Of a stretch of 64,000 bases of DNA, positions 16,192-25,947 are shown one piece after another. The notes beneath the pieces were generated by a model that saw only the letters and a program-made list of their open reading frames with translations, was not told where the DNA came from and ran no database searches. Origin of the DNA: JBKCUI01 sp052161605 (GTDB lineage Bacteria; Planctomycetota; Planctomycetia; Pirellulales; Pirellulaceae); assembly GCA_052161605.1 (NCBI GenBank), contig CP197409.1. One strand, given 5' to 3'. The number at the start of each line of letters is the position of its first letter. Position 1 is the first letter of the stretch. The translations under genes and the position numbers were made by a program.

Positions 16192-19100
16192 TTAGCTGAC
16201 GGCCACCGCTTTGCTAATCTGAAGTGATGCGAGCGAACTTCTGGCCAAGCTCATGACAGTGGAATCGCCAAGCAATTCGAGAACAGCGACTTTCAATCCC
16301 AGCGTCTGTTCGAGAGTCATTTGAATTTCAGTCGCCATCAAGGAATCAACTCCGAGTTCGTTCAGCGGACGGGCTCGATTGATTTGAGATGCATCTGCTT
16401 TAAGCACGCCCGCCAGCACTTCTGTGATCAGTGCGATAAGTACCTCGAGTTGTTCGTCCTCTTGTAGTTGGCTTAACTCCTCGATGAGTTTATTCTTTGC
16501 TTCGGAATCGTTGCCGACTTCGTCGCCTGCGATAAGAGTTTGATAGCGAGGTGAATTGCCGGCCCTTACCTCGAATCGTCCCCAGTCAGCCCAGGACTTC
16601 ATGATGAGAACTCCAATTTGCGTTACGTCCCTCACCATGGCGAGCCGTAAGTAGTCGAGCGCCTCCCAGGAATCCATTCCGCTCAGTCCTACATAACGCA
16701 GGAAGTTCTCGAGTTTCTCGTCGCGTGCTACGATTCCTACGTCTCCGATCGCTCCCCAGTTAATACTGGTCGCAGGGAGATTCATTCGGCGACGCAGGAA
16801 CGCGAGCCCATTGAGAAACCCGTTGGCGGCACTGTAGATGGACTGTCGACTGTTGCCGACCAAGTTGGCTGCGGACGAATACAAGATGAAGTGATCGAGG
16901 CTGAGATTCTGGGTTTCTTCGTGGAGAACCCATGCCGCCTCAGCCTTGTTCTGCATGACGCTCGATAAGGATACGAGATCGATTTCTGCAATCGGTTGAT
17001 CGATGATCTCGGCTGCAGAGTGAATAATACCTTTTAGCGGTGGTAATTCTCGATCGATACGACCAAATAGGTCTCTGATCGCCGAACGGTCTGACGCATC
17101 ACATGCGACAGCCAGTACCTTCGTTCCTTTTGCCTCGAGTTCCTCGACAAACTTTCGCTTCTCGGGAGTATTCGCACCTGACCTACCCGTCAGGACGAGC
17201 GATGTGCAACCGTGTTCCGCTAACCAACGTGCCGTTTGTTGCCCAAAGCCCCCGAGTCCCCCCGTAATGAGATACGTACCGCCAGGAGCAATCGCGAACT
17301 GATCGCTCATTATCACCGGCAGTTCCATGTCCCTCTTATCAAAGGACAGTAGCAAGGTCCCCAGGCCATCGTTGAACGCGAAGCGTTGCCATGCCAAGTC
17401 GTACAGAGAAACCTCAAAGAAGGTCGAGCGGGTTTCTTTGGAATGTTGGATCGTCTCTACAGACCTGATCAATGCCTTCTTGAGCCGTGATGGTTGACAG
17501 GTCAAATTCTCTAATGATGTTCTGATAAAGGCTGCGATGTGTTGCGGCATTGGCAGCGAATAGGGCGTCTCTTGTAGATCCACGACACAGCCCCCTCGAG
17601 CAACATGACTCCAGCCAAACTGAGAGTTCCATTTCGCGGCATGCGTAACCAAGATGGCGAATCCATGGCCTCCGGTAAGTTCCGTTTTTAATCGATCCAG
17701 TTCCAAGACGTCCCTTGAACAGGTGCGGCGATTGGTTCCAGTATAGGACTCGACTGTATTCGCATCATCAGTAATGAGCACTACGTTGGCCCCGAGCGAC
17801 TCAAGTGATTCTGCAAATCGGAGTCCCAAGCTATCCGCTTCGACTGCTGCCCATTGGCCAGATTCGACATGAATAGACTCCATCGCCATGTTCAATTTGG
17901 CAGTTTCGACGAGTGGTGCAAGGAGCTGCGATGCATCGACGTTCGCAGAGATTTCGATCGCGTGCAAATCCTTAGCCTCGACGGTTAGGTGACTGGCCGT
18001 TTCAGCTCGAACAAGGCCACAAACTCGCTGTCCAGGTGTAAAACTGTTTTGGTCTGGTCCACATTCGGTCACAACTCCAACGAATTCCATCCATGGTCTC
18101 GTGACGATATCCTCTGGAGATTCCTTGAGGAATACAAATGGAACGGCGGCCTTTTCGATCATGACCCGTACTTGTTGCGGTCCGAGCGTCTCAAGGTCTT
18201 GGGCCAGGATCTTCACGGTTCCAACATCGCTTTCGCTTGTGGACGGACGTACCAAGATGGCGGTTTGTTCATCGTAAAAACCCAATCTCGATCTATCTTT
18301 GGTCAGATCGTCCGTCAGAGCTAGTTCACTAACAAATCGTTGGCCATCGCGGATCGTCACTTCATCCGCTGCTGCATCGCACATCAATTCTTGGATAAAG
18401 GCATCAAAGGATGCTGGGTCGATTGTTGCGGGCAGGTCGATGGTACTGACTTTGCCAACCTCCATTTCGTTGTAAGCCACTCGTGCGAAACCGTTGAACG
18501 TCGATTGGGCTGGATTGACATCTTGATCATCGTCGGAGATTTGAAACGCAGCTTGCGTTGCGATATAGACACGCGGATTGTCACTTCGCTTAGCGAGAAT
18601 GTAGGATTGCAGGCAGGATACGATTCGCCGTAATTGCCACTGTCCTGTCGGATCGTCCGATTGTGCCCAAGCGTCGAGGCTATTGGTAAACAGAATTCCA
18701 TCGAGTTCCTCGCATCGCGAGAAAACCTCCAACCAATGATCGTTCGATTCGGGATTGACGGTCACTTCGCGACCATCAATCTCTAGCGTTTCGCCTGGCA
18801 GAATGTGAGCTGCTACGATGGCACCGAAATTCTCCAGTTGTTGGCATACGAGCCCGCTCAGTTCGTTTTGATCGCCGATAACGAACCAGTTCCCTAATCG
18901 TTTCGGCTCGGATAGATTCTCCCCGGCTTGCCAGTTGTACTTGAGGATCTGCAATTTGACGGGATCCCCCCATTTATCGGTACGCTGTTTCTTAGAGGCG
19001 GCATTGGCTCGCAATCGTTTGATACTTGCCACCAGGTTGCCATCGACATCGTATAGATCTAGATCGCAGTCGACGAAGCGAGTGTTGATCTCGATAATCT

Positions 19101-22100
19101 TACCGTGGCAATAAACTGACTCTGGCATGTGACTTGCAAACAGTCGAACCTCATCAATCGATGTGGGTAGATAAGTTGCTGACTGGGTGTCGATCATTGC
19201 CATCAACGTTTGGAAGCAACCGTCAAGAACACTGGGATGCATTCGGTATTTTTTGGAAAGCCATTCGGGAGTGCTGGGGAGTGCAAGCATCGCCAGAGTT
19301 TGCGTACGATCTTCAGAAACGAATAATTCTTTGACCGTTTGAAAGGCCGGACCATACTGGAGCCCGATGCTCGTTAGTTGTTGGTAGAACTTGGGAGTTG
19401 AGATGGCTTTGGTGGTGAACGCTCGAATCTGTGCGAGATCCACAGTCGGTGTGGATTGCGTTTCGAGTTTCGAAATCAGAGCGGAGGCGTGTGTATTGCC
19501 TGTTCCCAGTTTCCCGTTGTCGAGACTTCGCGAAGTTGCTAGCCCAGTGGTCGGTTCGTAAGTGGTGGTAAAGTCGATTCCTCGGTCATCCTTTAAGATG
19601 AGCGGTGCAAAGATTTCGAAGTTGCGAAGCGTGAGTCCGTTTGCTTCGGGATGGATAATAGCCGCCAATTCCATGAACGATTCGACGTAGCCGGCCGCAG
19701 GAAGAATCGGCAGCCCCATAACCTTGTGATCGCGTAGAAAGTTCATGATCTCATGATCAAAGTCGTTGCGATAGGCAAACGTGGCGGGAGCTTCTTGAGT
19801 CCCGAGGATTGGATGGACGATCGGATTCATGCGATCCACGGCCGCTCGATCATTTTCGAGCCAGAGGAATTCTCGTTGCCAGGGATAGTTTGGTAACTTA
19901 ACAAGCTTGCCACGTGACGCGATTCGGTCCCAACGCAGAGAGCCCCCCATAGCGTAACAGTCCATGACGGCTCGTGTGATCGAGGCCATTTCGGTGTTCT
20001 TGCGCCGTAGTGTATAAATCTGACGGCAATCCTTACCTGATTGATTCGTGCATTCCTTGATCGATGTCGCCAGTACCGGATGAGGTCCTACCTCTAGAAA
20101 GATACAGTACCCATCGTTGAGAAGGCTCTGCATGGCTCGTACAAATTCGACCGGCTGGCGAATATTCTTGGGCCAGTAGTCTGCACCAAAATCGATATCG
20201 TCGACCCGCATGCCCGTCACGGTCGAGTAGAGTGGAGTATGCGGAATTCGTGGAGTGACCGATTCCAACGCATCTTGCAGAGGTTGCATCAGCGGATCCA
20301 TGGCCGGGCCATGGTAAGGGATCTCGACCTCCAGCATTTTGTTGAAGAGGCCAGCGCTGGTAAGTTCCATGGCTACCTGTCGGATCGAATCGGTTTCCCC
20401 CGCCAGAGTTAGATTGTTTTCACCGTTTACTGCAGCGATTGAGATGGTACCGTTGTAGCGATCGACAATCTCGTTCGCCTTTTGCAGATTCACACCGATG
20501 GCAAGCATGCTTCCCGCACCACGTGCCTTGGCTTGTTGTTGGCTTCGGTGGAAACAAACAGTCATAGCATCATGCAGTGATAGTGCTCCGGAGATGTAAG
20601 CAGAGGATAATTCACCAACCGAATGTCCGACGCATGCTGCAGGTTCTACCCCCCGTGCTTTGAGCATGGCGGCGATACCGATTTGGATCAAGAAATTCGC
20701 AGGCTGTGCAAACTCCGTTTTGGTGATGTTCGAATCGGACTCCCCTTTTAGCATTTCTGCCAGGACCGAGAATCCCGAGATCGTCTTAAAGACGGCATCA
20801 GCCTCCTCTACTGCATTTTTGTAAACCTCATCGTGAGAGTAGAGTTCCTGTCCCATTCCCCACCATTGTGGTCCCATGCCGGTAAAGACAAATACGACTT
20901 TATCGCTGCTACTATAGGGTGCTTCGCCAGTGATGACCGTGTCACAAGCCTCTGCGTTAGCGAACGACCGCAAGCTATTCTTGATAGATTCGGTATCCGA
21001 ACCCGCTACAATCGCACGCTGACCCAAGTGAGCACGTCGTCTTGTGATACTATAGATTAGATCATCAACGTTGCAGCCTGAATCCAGCAGATCCAGGTAG
21101 CTGCGAGCGAGATCGCGCGTCGCCTCGGGGCTCTTTGCAGAAATCGGCATCAGCTTCGGACCGTGGGTAACGGAAGAAGTATGGGATAGGTTCACTTGTG
21201 CGGGATTCTCAATCGAAGGCTGATATTGCTCCAGAATGGCATGAGCGTTGGAGCCGCCGTAGCCGAACGAGTTCACCGCAACGCGAGCCGGTCCATAGTT
21301 TGTGTCGAGTGGATAGCTGTCGTCCGATAATTTGATCCCCAGATCGATGAACGGAATGTTGGGGTTCGGGGTTTGCAGATTAGCAAGTGGTGTGGTTTTG
21401 CCGTGATGTAAGGTTAACGCGGCCTTGATAATGCCTGCGACTCCAGCACCAGCCTCCATATGTCCAATGTTGCTTTTAATGGAACCAATGATGACAGGGT
21501 TGTCGCTGGTTCTGCCGTGTCCGTAGGTTTCGCCAATGGCTTTGGCTTCGGTCGGATCACCGATAGCGGTACCTGTACCATGGCATTCCACGTATTGAAT
21601 CGAAGCGGGATCGATTTGATACTTCTCGCATACGTTGAGAATCAGTTCTCTCTGGGATTCGCCATTCGGCATCGAGATTCCAGGAGTATGACCATCTTGA
21701 TTGGTCCCCGTCGCCAAAACGGTCGCCCAAATATCATCTCCGTCTTCGATGGCTTTATCGAGCGGTTTGATAAGGACGACACCGGCTCCTTCAGCTCGAC
21801 CATATCCATCACCACGAGCATCAAAGGATTTACACTCCCCATCCCGCGCCAGGAATTGTCCTTTGCACATCCCCATGGGGTACTCAGGTCGCATCATACA
21901 ATTGACACCACCAACGACAGCCAGTTCGCAGCGATGGGCCCAAACGTCTTGGCAGGCGAAGTGAAATGCCACTAGGGAGGATGAACATGCTGTATCGATC
22001 GAGAGACTTGGACCACGAAAGTCATAGGCGTGAGAGACTCGGTTAGAGAGCATCGTCATCATCATGCCCGCTGCGCTGTACTGATTAATCTGCGAGCGGT

Positions 22101-22545
22101 TCGCAAAGGCCATTTGAGTGATCATGTGGTCGAGCATGAAGCCCCCCACGTAAACACCGACGTTCTTCTTTGCGAAATCGGGAATTTTAAATCCTGCATT
22201 CTCAAAGGCTTCCCAGGTCACCTCGAGCATGAGTCTTTGCTGTGGGTCCATGTTCTCGGCATCGCGAGGTGAAATCCCGAAGAACGCCGCATCGAATTCT
22301 CTCGGATCGTTCTTCAGAAAACCGCCTCGGCGGACATATGCTTTACCCCGAGAAGCTTCGTTCGTGGAATAATAGCGGTCAGCATCCCATCTCTCCGGTG
22401 GGATCTCACGTATAGCGCTATACTTGGAACAGAGACCTTGCCAAAGTTGGTCGATATTGGTCAACTCGCCTGGAAATCGACATGCCATTCCGACAATGGC
22501 CAATGCATTGCGTTGCGAATTCGAGCTAATCATCGTTTTCATCAT
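16192..22545 (-). CDS. Single-module type I polyketide synthase, KS-AT-DH-(degenerate ER)-KR-ACP
   Basis: The 2117-residue enzyme has a ketosynthase (about 14-440; Cys187 in DTACSSS, His322 in CHGTGT, His362 in NIGHMEAG), an acyltransferase (about 550-850; Ser642 in GHSVGE, His745), a dehydratase (about 905-1185; His940 in DHKVMGLPILP, Asp1108 in HPSVLDGCFQ), a spacer with structural KR-like sequence (1200-1410), an ER-like region (about 1430-1740), a ketoreductase (NADPH motif TGGLGGFG at 1761; Ser1891, Tyr1904) and an ACP (Ser2068 in GVDSL). The ER-like region lacks the glycine-rich nucleotide-binding motif. There is no thioesterase. One module with full reductive chemistry suggests iterative use, as in fungal highly reducing or bacterial PUFA/sphingoid-like systems. 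It is the first gene of the operon; two adjacent ATG codons (22545 and 22542) compete as the start. Extender choice by the acyltransferase was not resolved. Confidence 0.93.
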   Translation of the reverse strand: MMKTMISSNSQRNALAIVGMACRFPGELTNIDQLWQGLCSKYSAIREIPPERWDADRYYSTNEASRGKAYVRRGGFLKNDPREFDAAFFGISPRDAENMDPQQRLMLEVTWEAFENAGFKIPDFAKKNVGVYVGGFMLDHMITQMAFANRSQINQYSAAGMMMTMLSNRVSHAYDFRGPSLSIDTACSSSLVAFHFACQDVWAHRCELAVVGGVNCMMRPEYPMGMCKGQFLARDGECKSFDARGDGYGRAEGAGVVLIKPLDKAIEDGDDIWATVLATGTNQDGHTPGISMPNGESQRELILNVCEKYQIDPASIQYVECHGTGTAIGDPTEAKAIGETYGHGRTSDNPVIIGSIKSNIGHMEAGAGVAGIIKAALTLHHGKTTPLANLQTPNPNIPFIDLGIKLSDDSYPLDTNYGPARVAVNSFGYGGSNAHAILEQYQPSIENPAQVNLSHTSSVTHGPKLMPISAKSPEATRDLARSYLDLLDSGCNVDDLIYSITRRRAHLGQRAIVAGSDTESIKNSLRSFANAEACDTVITGEAPYSSSDKVVFVFTGMGPQWWGMGQELYSHDEVYKNAVEEADAVFKTISGFSVLAEMLKGESDSNITKTEFAQPANFLIQIGIAAMLKARGVEPAACVGHSVGELSSAYISGALSLHDAMTVCFHRSQQQAKARGAGSMLAIGVNLQKANEIVDRYNGTISIAAVNGENNLTLAGETDSIRQVAMELTSAGLFNKMLEVEIPYHGPAMDPLMQPLQDALESVTPRIPHTPLYSTVTGMRVDDIDFGADYWPKNIRQPVEFVRAMQSLLNDGYCIFLEVGPHPVLATSIKECTNQSGKDCRQIYTLRRKNTEMASITRAVMDCYAMGGSLRWDRIASRGKLVKLPNYPWQREFLWLENDRAAVDRMNPIVHPILGTQEAPATFAYRNDFDHEIMNFLRDHKVMGLPILPAAGYVESFMELAAIIHPEANGLTLRNFEIFAPLILKDDRGIDFTTTYEPTTGLATSRSLDNGKLGTGNTHASALISKLETQSTPTVDLAQIRAFTTKAISTPKFYQQLTSIGLQYGPAFQTVKELFVSEDRTQTLAMLALPSTPEWLSKKYRMHPSVLDGCFQTLMAMIDTQSATYLPTSIDEVRLFASHMPESVYCHGKIIEINTRFVDCDLDLYDVDGNLVASIKRLRANAASKKQRTDKWGDPVKLQILKYNWQAGENLSEPKRLGNWFVIGDQNELSGLVCQQLENFGAIVAAHILPGETLEIDGREVTVNPESNDHWLEVFSRCEELDGILFTNSLDAWAQSDDPTGQWQLRRIVSCLQSYILAKRSDNPRVYIATQAAFQISDDDQDVNPAQSTFNGFARVAYNEMEVGKVSTIDLPATIDPASFDAFIQELMCDAAADEVTIRDGQRFVSELALTDDLTKDRSRLGFYDEQTAILVRPSTSESDVGTVKILAQDLETLGPQQVRVMIEKAAVPFVFLKESPEDIVTRPWMEFVGVVTECGPDQNSFTPGQRVCGLVRAETASHLTVEAKDLHAIEISANVDASQLLAPLVETAKLNMAMESIHVESGQWAAVEADSLGLRFAESLESLGANVVLITDDANTVESYTGTNRRTCSRDVLELDRLKTELTGGHGFAILVTHAAKWNSQFGWSHVARGGCVVDLQETPYSLPMPQHIAAFIRTSLENLTCQPSRLKKALIRSVETIQHSKETRSTFFEVSLYDLAWQRFAFNDGLGTLLLSFDKRDMELPVIMSDQFAIAPGGTYLITGGLGGFGQQTARWLAEHGCTSLVLTGRSGANTPEKRKFVEELEAKGTKVLAVACDASDRSAIRDLFGRIDRELPPLKGIIHSAAEIIDQPIAEIDLVSLSSVMQNKAEAAWVLHEETQNLSLDHFILYSSAANLVGNSRQSIYSAANGFLNGLAFLRRRMNLPATSINWGAIGDVGIVARDEKLENFLRYVGLSGMDSWEALDYLRLAMVRDVTQIGVLIMKSWADWGRFEVRAGNSPRYQTLIAGDEVGNDSEAKNKLIEELSQLQEDEQLEVLIALITEVLAGVLKADASQINRARPLNELGVDSLMATEIQMTLEQTLGLKVAVLELLGDSTVMSLARSSLASLQISKAVAVS

Positions 22546-22969
22546 CCTGGACAGGTGTTTTGATTCTGTTGGATCACGGTTGATCGAACTAAATCGGTTT
22601 TGAGCAACAGAGAGTAAGTTGCGGTTCGTTTAGTCAGAGAGAAATCTGCATGTACTTTCAGCGAGAGCTTCCCCTAACCAGAGATGCGATGGTTCGGGAG
22701 GTGAAAGGGACCGGCTGATCGTTTGATCAGCCGAAAAAAACGAATCGAATGTTGGACACCACCGCAGAATCCAAAATGGCCGGGCAACTGTCAAAGGTGG
22801 AACTCAAGATCTTTGCTCCAAGGGCAACCACGGTGGAAAGCAGCCACGATACTGTTTTTGCGTGAAAACCTACTGTATTCAAACCTTGGAACAGTCCTCC
22901 CGTGCTTGATTACACTGACTGCTGCTGAGACAATTACAGGAATTGAACTCTCACCTAAGAAGCTTTAGT
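22546..22969. other. Intergenic region between the PKS operon and the divergent hypothetical gene
   Basis: These 424 bases separate the start of the polyketide synthase operon (left) from a divergent gene (right) and should hold both promoters. The only clear structure is the perfect dyad at 22713-22734. Short open frames here have no recognisable features, and no promoter could be assigned with confidence. Confidence 0.55.
22713..22734. promoter_or_regulatory. Perfect inverted repeat upstream of the PKS operon (candidate operator)
   Basis: The half-sites CGGCTGATC and GATCAGCCG are perfect reverse complements separated by GTTT. The dyad lies about 170 bases upstream of the polyketide synthase start. 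A run of seven A residues follows on the plus strand, which is the wrong way round for an intrinsic terminator on either strand. A protein-binding site is therefore favoured. No regulator gene is present in the operon. Confidence 0.4.
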
Positions 22970-23479
22970 ATGAAAATGACAGAAGGTATTTCATGGCCGG
23001 AGCTACCCGATTGCGGGGTCTATTTGGCTTGGCCTCAGGAAGGAACCGATTGGATTCACCCTGATGACGTGGCCGTGGCGGAGGAACTTATCCCAAGCAA
23101 TCGGATTTTCAGACGAATCTCCTTTGATGGCACGTATTATATGTTGCAGTACGGGGATCGCGCGTTGCGAGTCAAGCCTACCATGTGGTCGCGCGTGCAA
23201 GATGAAGGAATTTGGATAGGCGATCAGGTTGAGATCAAAGGAGACTTCCTGACCAACGAGCCGTCTATCGCGTCAGTAGTGGATTCCAGGTTTGACACCG
23301 GTACTGGATTAATCGCCTACACGTTGATCCAACGGGACATGATTTTAGATAAGCATTACCACGCTGAGGAACTAGTATGCTTGACCAAGCATCCCGTGAA
23401 ATTACTCGCGCGTGAAGAGATTAGGTTAGAAGCGGAAAAATCATCGGTCGGTCAGGATCTGCCTCGACTGCAGGAATAG
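22970..23479 (+). CDS. Hypothetical soluble protein
   Basis: This 169-residue protein starts at the ATG at 22970, preceded by a purine-rich AAGAAG; an upstream TTG at 22943 is the alternative. It has no signal peptide and no membrane segment. It is rich in Trp and acidic residues near the start (WPELPDCGVYLAWPQEG), with a central part that reads like a beta-rich fold (YYMLQYGDRALRVKP) and a charged C-terminus. The arrangement suggests a small cytoplasmic protein with one beta domain, but no family was recognised. It is divergent from the polyketide synthase operon and followed by a lipoprotein gene 66 bases later. Confidence 0.65.
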   Translation: MKMTEGISWPELPDCGVYLAWPQEGTDWIHPDDVAVAEELIPSNRIFRRISFDGTYYMLQYGDRALRVKPTMWSRVQDEGIWIGDQVEIKGDFLTNEPSIASVVDSRFDTGTGLIAYTLIQRDMILDKHYHAEELVCLTKHPVKLLAREEIRLEAEKSSVGQDLPRLQE

Positions 23480-23545
23480 ATCGAAGCCCTGCGTTAATAC
23501 GTTATTGAGGGTAGCAAGTTGATTTCAAACAGGAGCTGATCATAA

Positions 23546-24142
23546 ATGAGAGTCGATTTACTGAGACGGTTCCATGTTGGCTTACCTTTCGCGGTGGTTT
23601 TGCTCCTGGCTGGATGTGAATCCGATTCCACAATCGATTCCGTCATGAACTCAAGCAGTGATCAAACAGGTGCCAAGAGTGATAGTCAATGGCAGTCCTC
23701 CGACGCGAAAACAGAGGCAGGAATCACAGGCTCGCCAGCCGTAGGCGTTTCAGGTGCGACAGCTGGCGGAGCCGGCATGCAGTCGATGGCAGGCATCCAG
23801 TCAGTAACCGGAAACCAGAGTGACATGGCTATCCGAGTTGATCAACCCCGGGTGACTCGTGACAACTTTTCCGTGCGGGTTTCGATTGCAGCGCGAGAAC
23901 GATTGCTAGAGCAGACTGATCGGCTTGAGAAATCGTTCGTTTTGGTTGGGAGGGTCACGCCTACGGTGGATGATTGGCAGCATATCGAGTTCGTCGACTT
24001 CTACGATCAAGATCGACAATTTCAATTCCGCACCAACGGCATCAAGATTTTGGTACCGCGCGAGCTAGTCAATCGGCTTCATAATGCTACGATCGACTGG
24101 GACGCTTCCAGCAAGAACTTTTTCGTGAAATTGGCGAACTGA
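23546..24142 (+). CDS. Hypothetical lipoprotein
   Basis: The 198-residue protein begins with a signal peptide and a lipobox (LLLAGC, Cys at about 26), so it should be lipid-anchored. A Ser/Thr/Gly-rich linker of about 65 residues follows (repeated SDQ, SSDAK and AGIQSV-like phrases), then a compact C-terminal domain of about 100 residues with strands such as FSVRVSIAARERL and FQFRTNGIKILVPRELV. No family was recognised. The linker plus globular tail suggests a surface or periplasmic domain held away from the membrane. It lies 66 bases before a TPR-like membrane protein gene on the same strand. Confidence 0.7.
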   Translation: MRVDLLRRFHVGLPFAVVLLLAGCESDSTIDSVMNSSSDQTGAKSDSQWQSSDAKTEAGITGSPAVGVSGATAGGAGMQSMAGIQSVTGNQSDMAIRVDQPRVTRDNFSVRVSIAARERLLEQTDRLEKSFVLVGRVTPTVDDWQHIEFVDFYDQDRQFQFRTNGIKILVPRELVNRLHNATIDWDASSKNFFVKLAN

Positions 24143-24207
24143 CGCTGGTTCTCAGGCTCGAAAAGGCTCGCCCGGTCGGATCACGAACACATACAAACCG
24201 TTAATCC

Positions 24208-25317
24208 ATGGAAAACCATCCAACTTACCCCTCAGCCAGATACCCTAATCGGCGGAATTGGTACCTCACGATTTTGATTGTAGGGTCATCAGTACTGGCC
24301 GTGGGAGGAGTGCTTCGGGCCCTGTTTTATCCACCAGTCCACGCACGTTGGTTAGTTGCACTGGCAGCCAACGAGTTAGCTGCAGAACGGGTCGATTCGG
24401 CGGTTTCCTGGCTCGACAAAGCTTATGGTACCTCTGCGAATATAGCCAGCGATCGAGACTACTGGCGTTTGCGGTTTGAAATTCTGTCCGGTCAAAAGAA
24501 CATACCTCCCGATGAGCTTGAGCAATTCGTCGATCGAGCGATCGAATCCATCAATCGAGATGCAGATCCTTTTTATAAGATAGAGGTGGCTGCTGGCTTG
24601 AGCAGGCTGCTTTTTAACGAAAAGCACTTTACACAAGCGGTGAAGGTACTTGAGAAAGTCTTCCCCCCTTTTGAGCAACGAACACCTTTGCAAAATAATG
24701 AGATCGCCTACACCCGTTCGATTGCAAAGCAGGGCCTCAATCTGGCGCTTAAAGAAATAAACCGTGCTCTTGAGGATCGCAAGCTAAGCGGCTATTCCCA
24801 GCTCTTCGACACCAAAGCCTGGATCCTGTACAAGATGGGGGACCACGAAAAAGCACTCAAGTTTGCCGATGCCGCCGTTAAGGAATGGTACAAAGAGCTA
24901 TCCAAGCAGAACCCCAAGGTCGCAGCCTTACTGCTTCCTGACGACAAGTTTTCTCTCAAAAAGAAGGAATCTGCGTCAGCAGAAAAGCCTGAGGGAGAAG
25001 ATGACGTTCCAGAAGAAATCACCCAGGCCGAGCCAGACAGCTCTTCGTTTAGTTGGAAAGATATTCTTTCCATGTTCACGAATCGCGACTCGTCCGATCA
25101 GGCAAGCACAGAAACAGACGAGCCGAAGCCTGTTGCCCCGAACTTGCTGGGGAATAGGAATATTGGACAGGAACGTGGTAGTACTTTGCACACTACAGCC
25201 GTGCTACGCTATCATCGCGCGTGCATCCTGGATGAGCTCGGACGAACCGAGGAAGCGTTCAAGGATTACTATTGGCTCGATCTGTATGGTTTCAACGAAA
25301 CCGAGAACTTGTACTAG
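24208..25317 (+). CDS. Membrane-anchored protein with TPR-like helical repeats
   Basis: The 369-residue protein has one N-terminal transmembrane helix (WYLTILIVGSSVLAVGGVLRALF, about 15-37) and then paired helices of tetratricopeptide type, for example LAANELAAERVDSAVSWLDKAY (core AAERVDSAVSWLDKAYG) and AWILYKMGDHEKALKFADAAV near 210. A charged, Glu/Lys/Ser-rich insert at about 255-315 interrupts the repeats, which resume with CILDELGRTEEAFKDY at the end. Such proteins scaffold complexes at the membrane; a partner cannot be named. It follows the lipoprotein gene by 65 bases and may be co-transcribed with it. Confidence 0.7.
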   Translation: MENHPTYPSARYPNRRNWYLTILIVGSSVLAVGGVLRALFYPPVHARWLVALAANELAAERVDSAVSWLDKAYGTSANIASDRDYWRLRFEILSGQKNIPPDELEQFVDRAIESINRDADPFYKIEVAAGLSRLLFNEKHFTQAVKVLEKVFPPFEQRTPLQNNEIAYTRSIAKQGLNLALKEINRALEDRKLSGYSQLFDTKAWILYKMGDHEKALKFADAAVKEWYKELSKQNPKVAALLLPDDKFSLKKKESASAEKPEGEDDVPEEITQAEPDSSSFSWKDILSMFTNRDSSDQASTETDEPKPVAPNLLGNRNIGQERGSTLHTTAVLRYHRACILDELGRTEEAFKDYYWLDLYGFNETENLY

Positions 25318-25349
25318 GGGAGAGTCATACGCTGAACAATGCTCCTGCT

Positions 25350-25739
25350 TCACCGCATTCCGCTCGAAGCCGTGCTCACAGGGGTTGGGCGACTTTCCGC
25401 CCGCTTAGGGTTATAGACTGTTCCCGTTCTTTTGTCGTACCTATAGTAGCCACCGAACGGAGTGGGCTGTAATCGCTGCTGGGTCAACCCTGAACTATAG
25501 AGGTCGATGAGATTGGCGTCGGGTTGCTTGCCAATATTGGTCGCATAGTTTGTGACGAGATCGTTAAGCTTTTCAAGATTTGCATCATCTTTGGCGTATT
25601 GGTACCCCTGCCATTGCAGGGTAATCAACCATCCAAACACAACAACCGTTGCCCCCAATGATACAACGGGAGGAATCCGCCCCCTTTTGGAGAACAGTGT
25701 TCTGAACCAGCTTGAGGAGACTGAGTAGCTGAGCGACAT
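25350..25739 (-). CDS. Small membrane-anchored hypothetical protein
   Basis: This protein of about 129 residues has a single N-terminal transmembrane segment (VVSLGATVVVFGWLITLQW) with a basic cytoplasmic start (SKRGR) and a roughly 90-residue soluble tail containing PTPFGGYYRYD and a Ser/Thr-rich end. The sequence between 25740 and 25772 would extend it to a TTG start, so the ATG at 25739 is preferred, although no clear ribosome-binding site precedes it. It converges on the TPR-like gene with a gap of 32 bases. The topology suggests an anchored periplasmic domain of unknown function. Confidence 0.55.
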   Translation of the reverse strand: MSLSYSVSSSWFRTLFSKRGRIPPVVSLGATVVVFGWLITLQWQGYQYAKDDANLEKLNDLVTNYATNIGKQPDANLIDLYSSGLTQQRLQPTPFGGYYRYDKRTGTVYNPKRAESRPTPVSTASSGMR

Positions 25740-25947
25740 GATGCGGTGCGACCGAGGAGGAGAAGACGACAAATGGAGACTAGCTCAAATGCGTTCCACT
25801 AAGAAATACTTTGTGTGAAGCTCTTCACCTTTGATGAAGGGACTGGACCGATTGTTCCGTTCGTATCAAAGATTGCGAGTCGACTGATAGTTCATGTTAT
25901 CCTCCCCCGGGAATTAGCATCTCTAACGCGGGGGGCGGATCGGCTGA

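Noticed and set aside
22713..22734. Intrinsic terminator upstream of the PKS operon
   Set aside because: The stem is followed by A residues on the plus strand and preceded by T residues on the minus strand, the opposite of what a terminator needs. It lies in a divergent gap, not after a gene.
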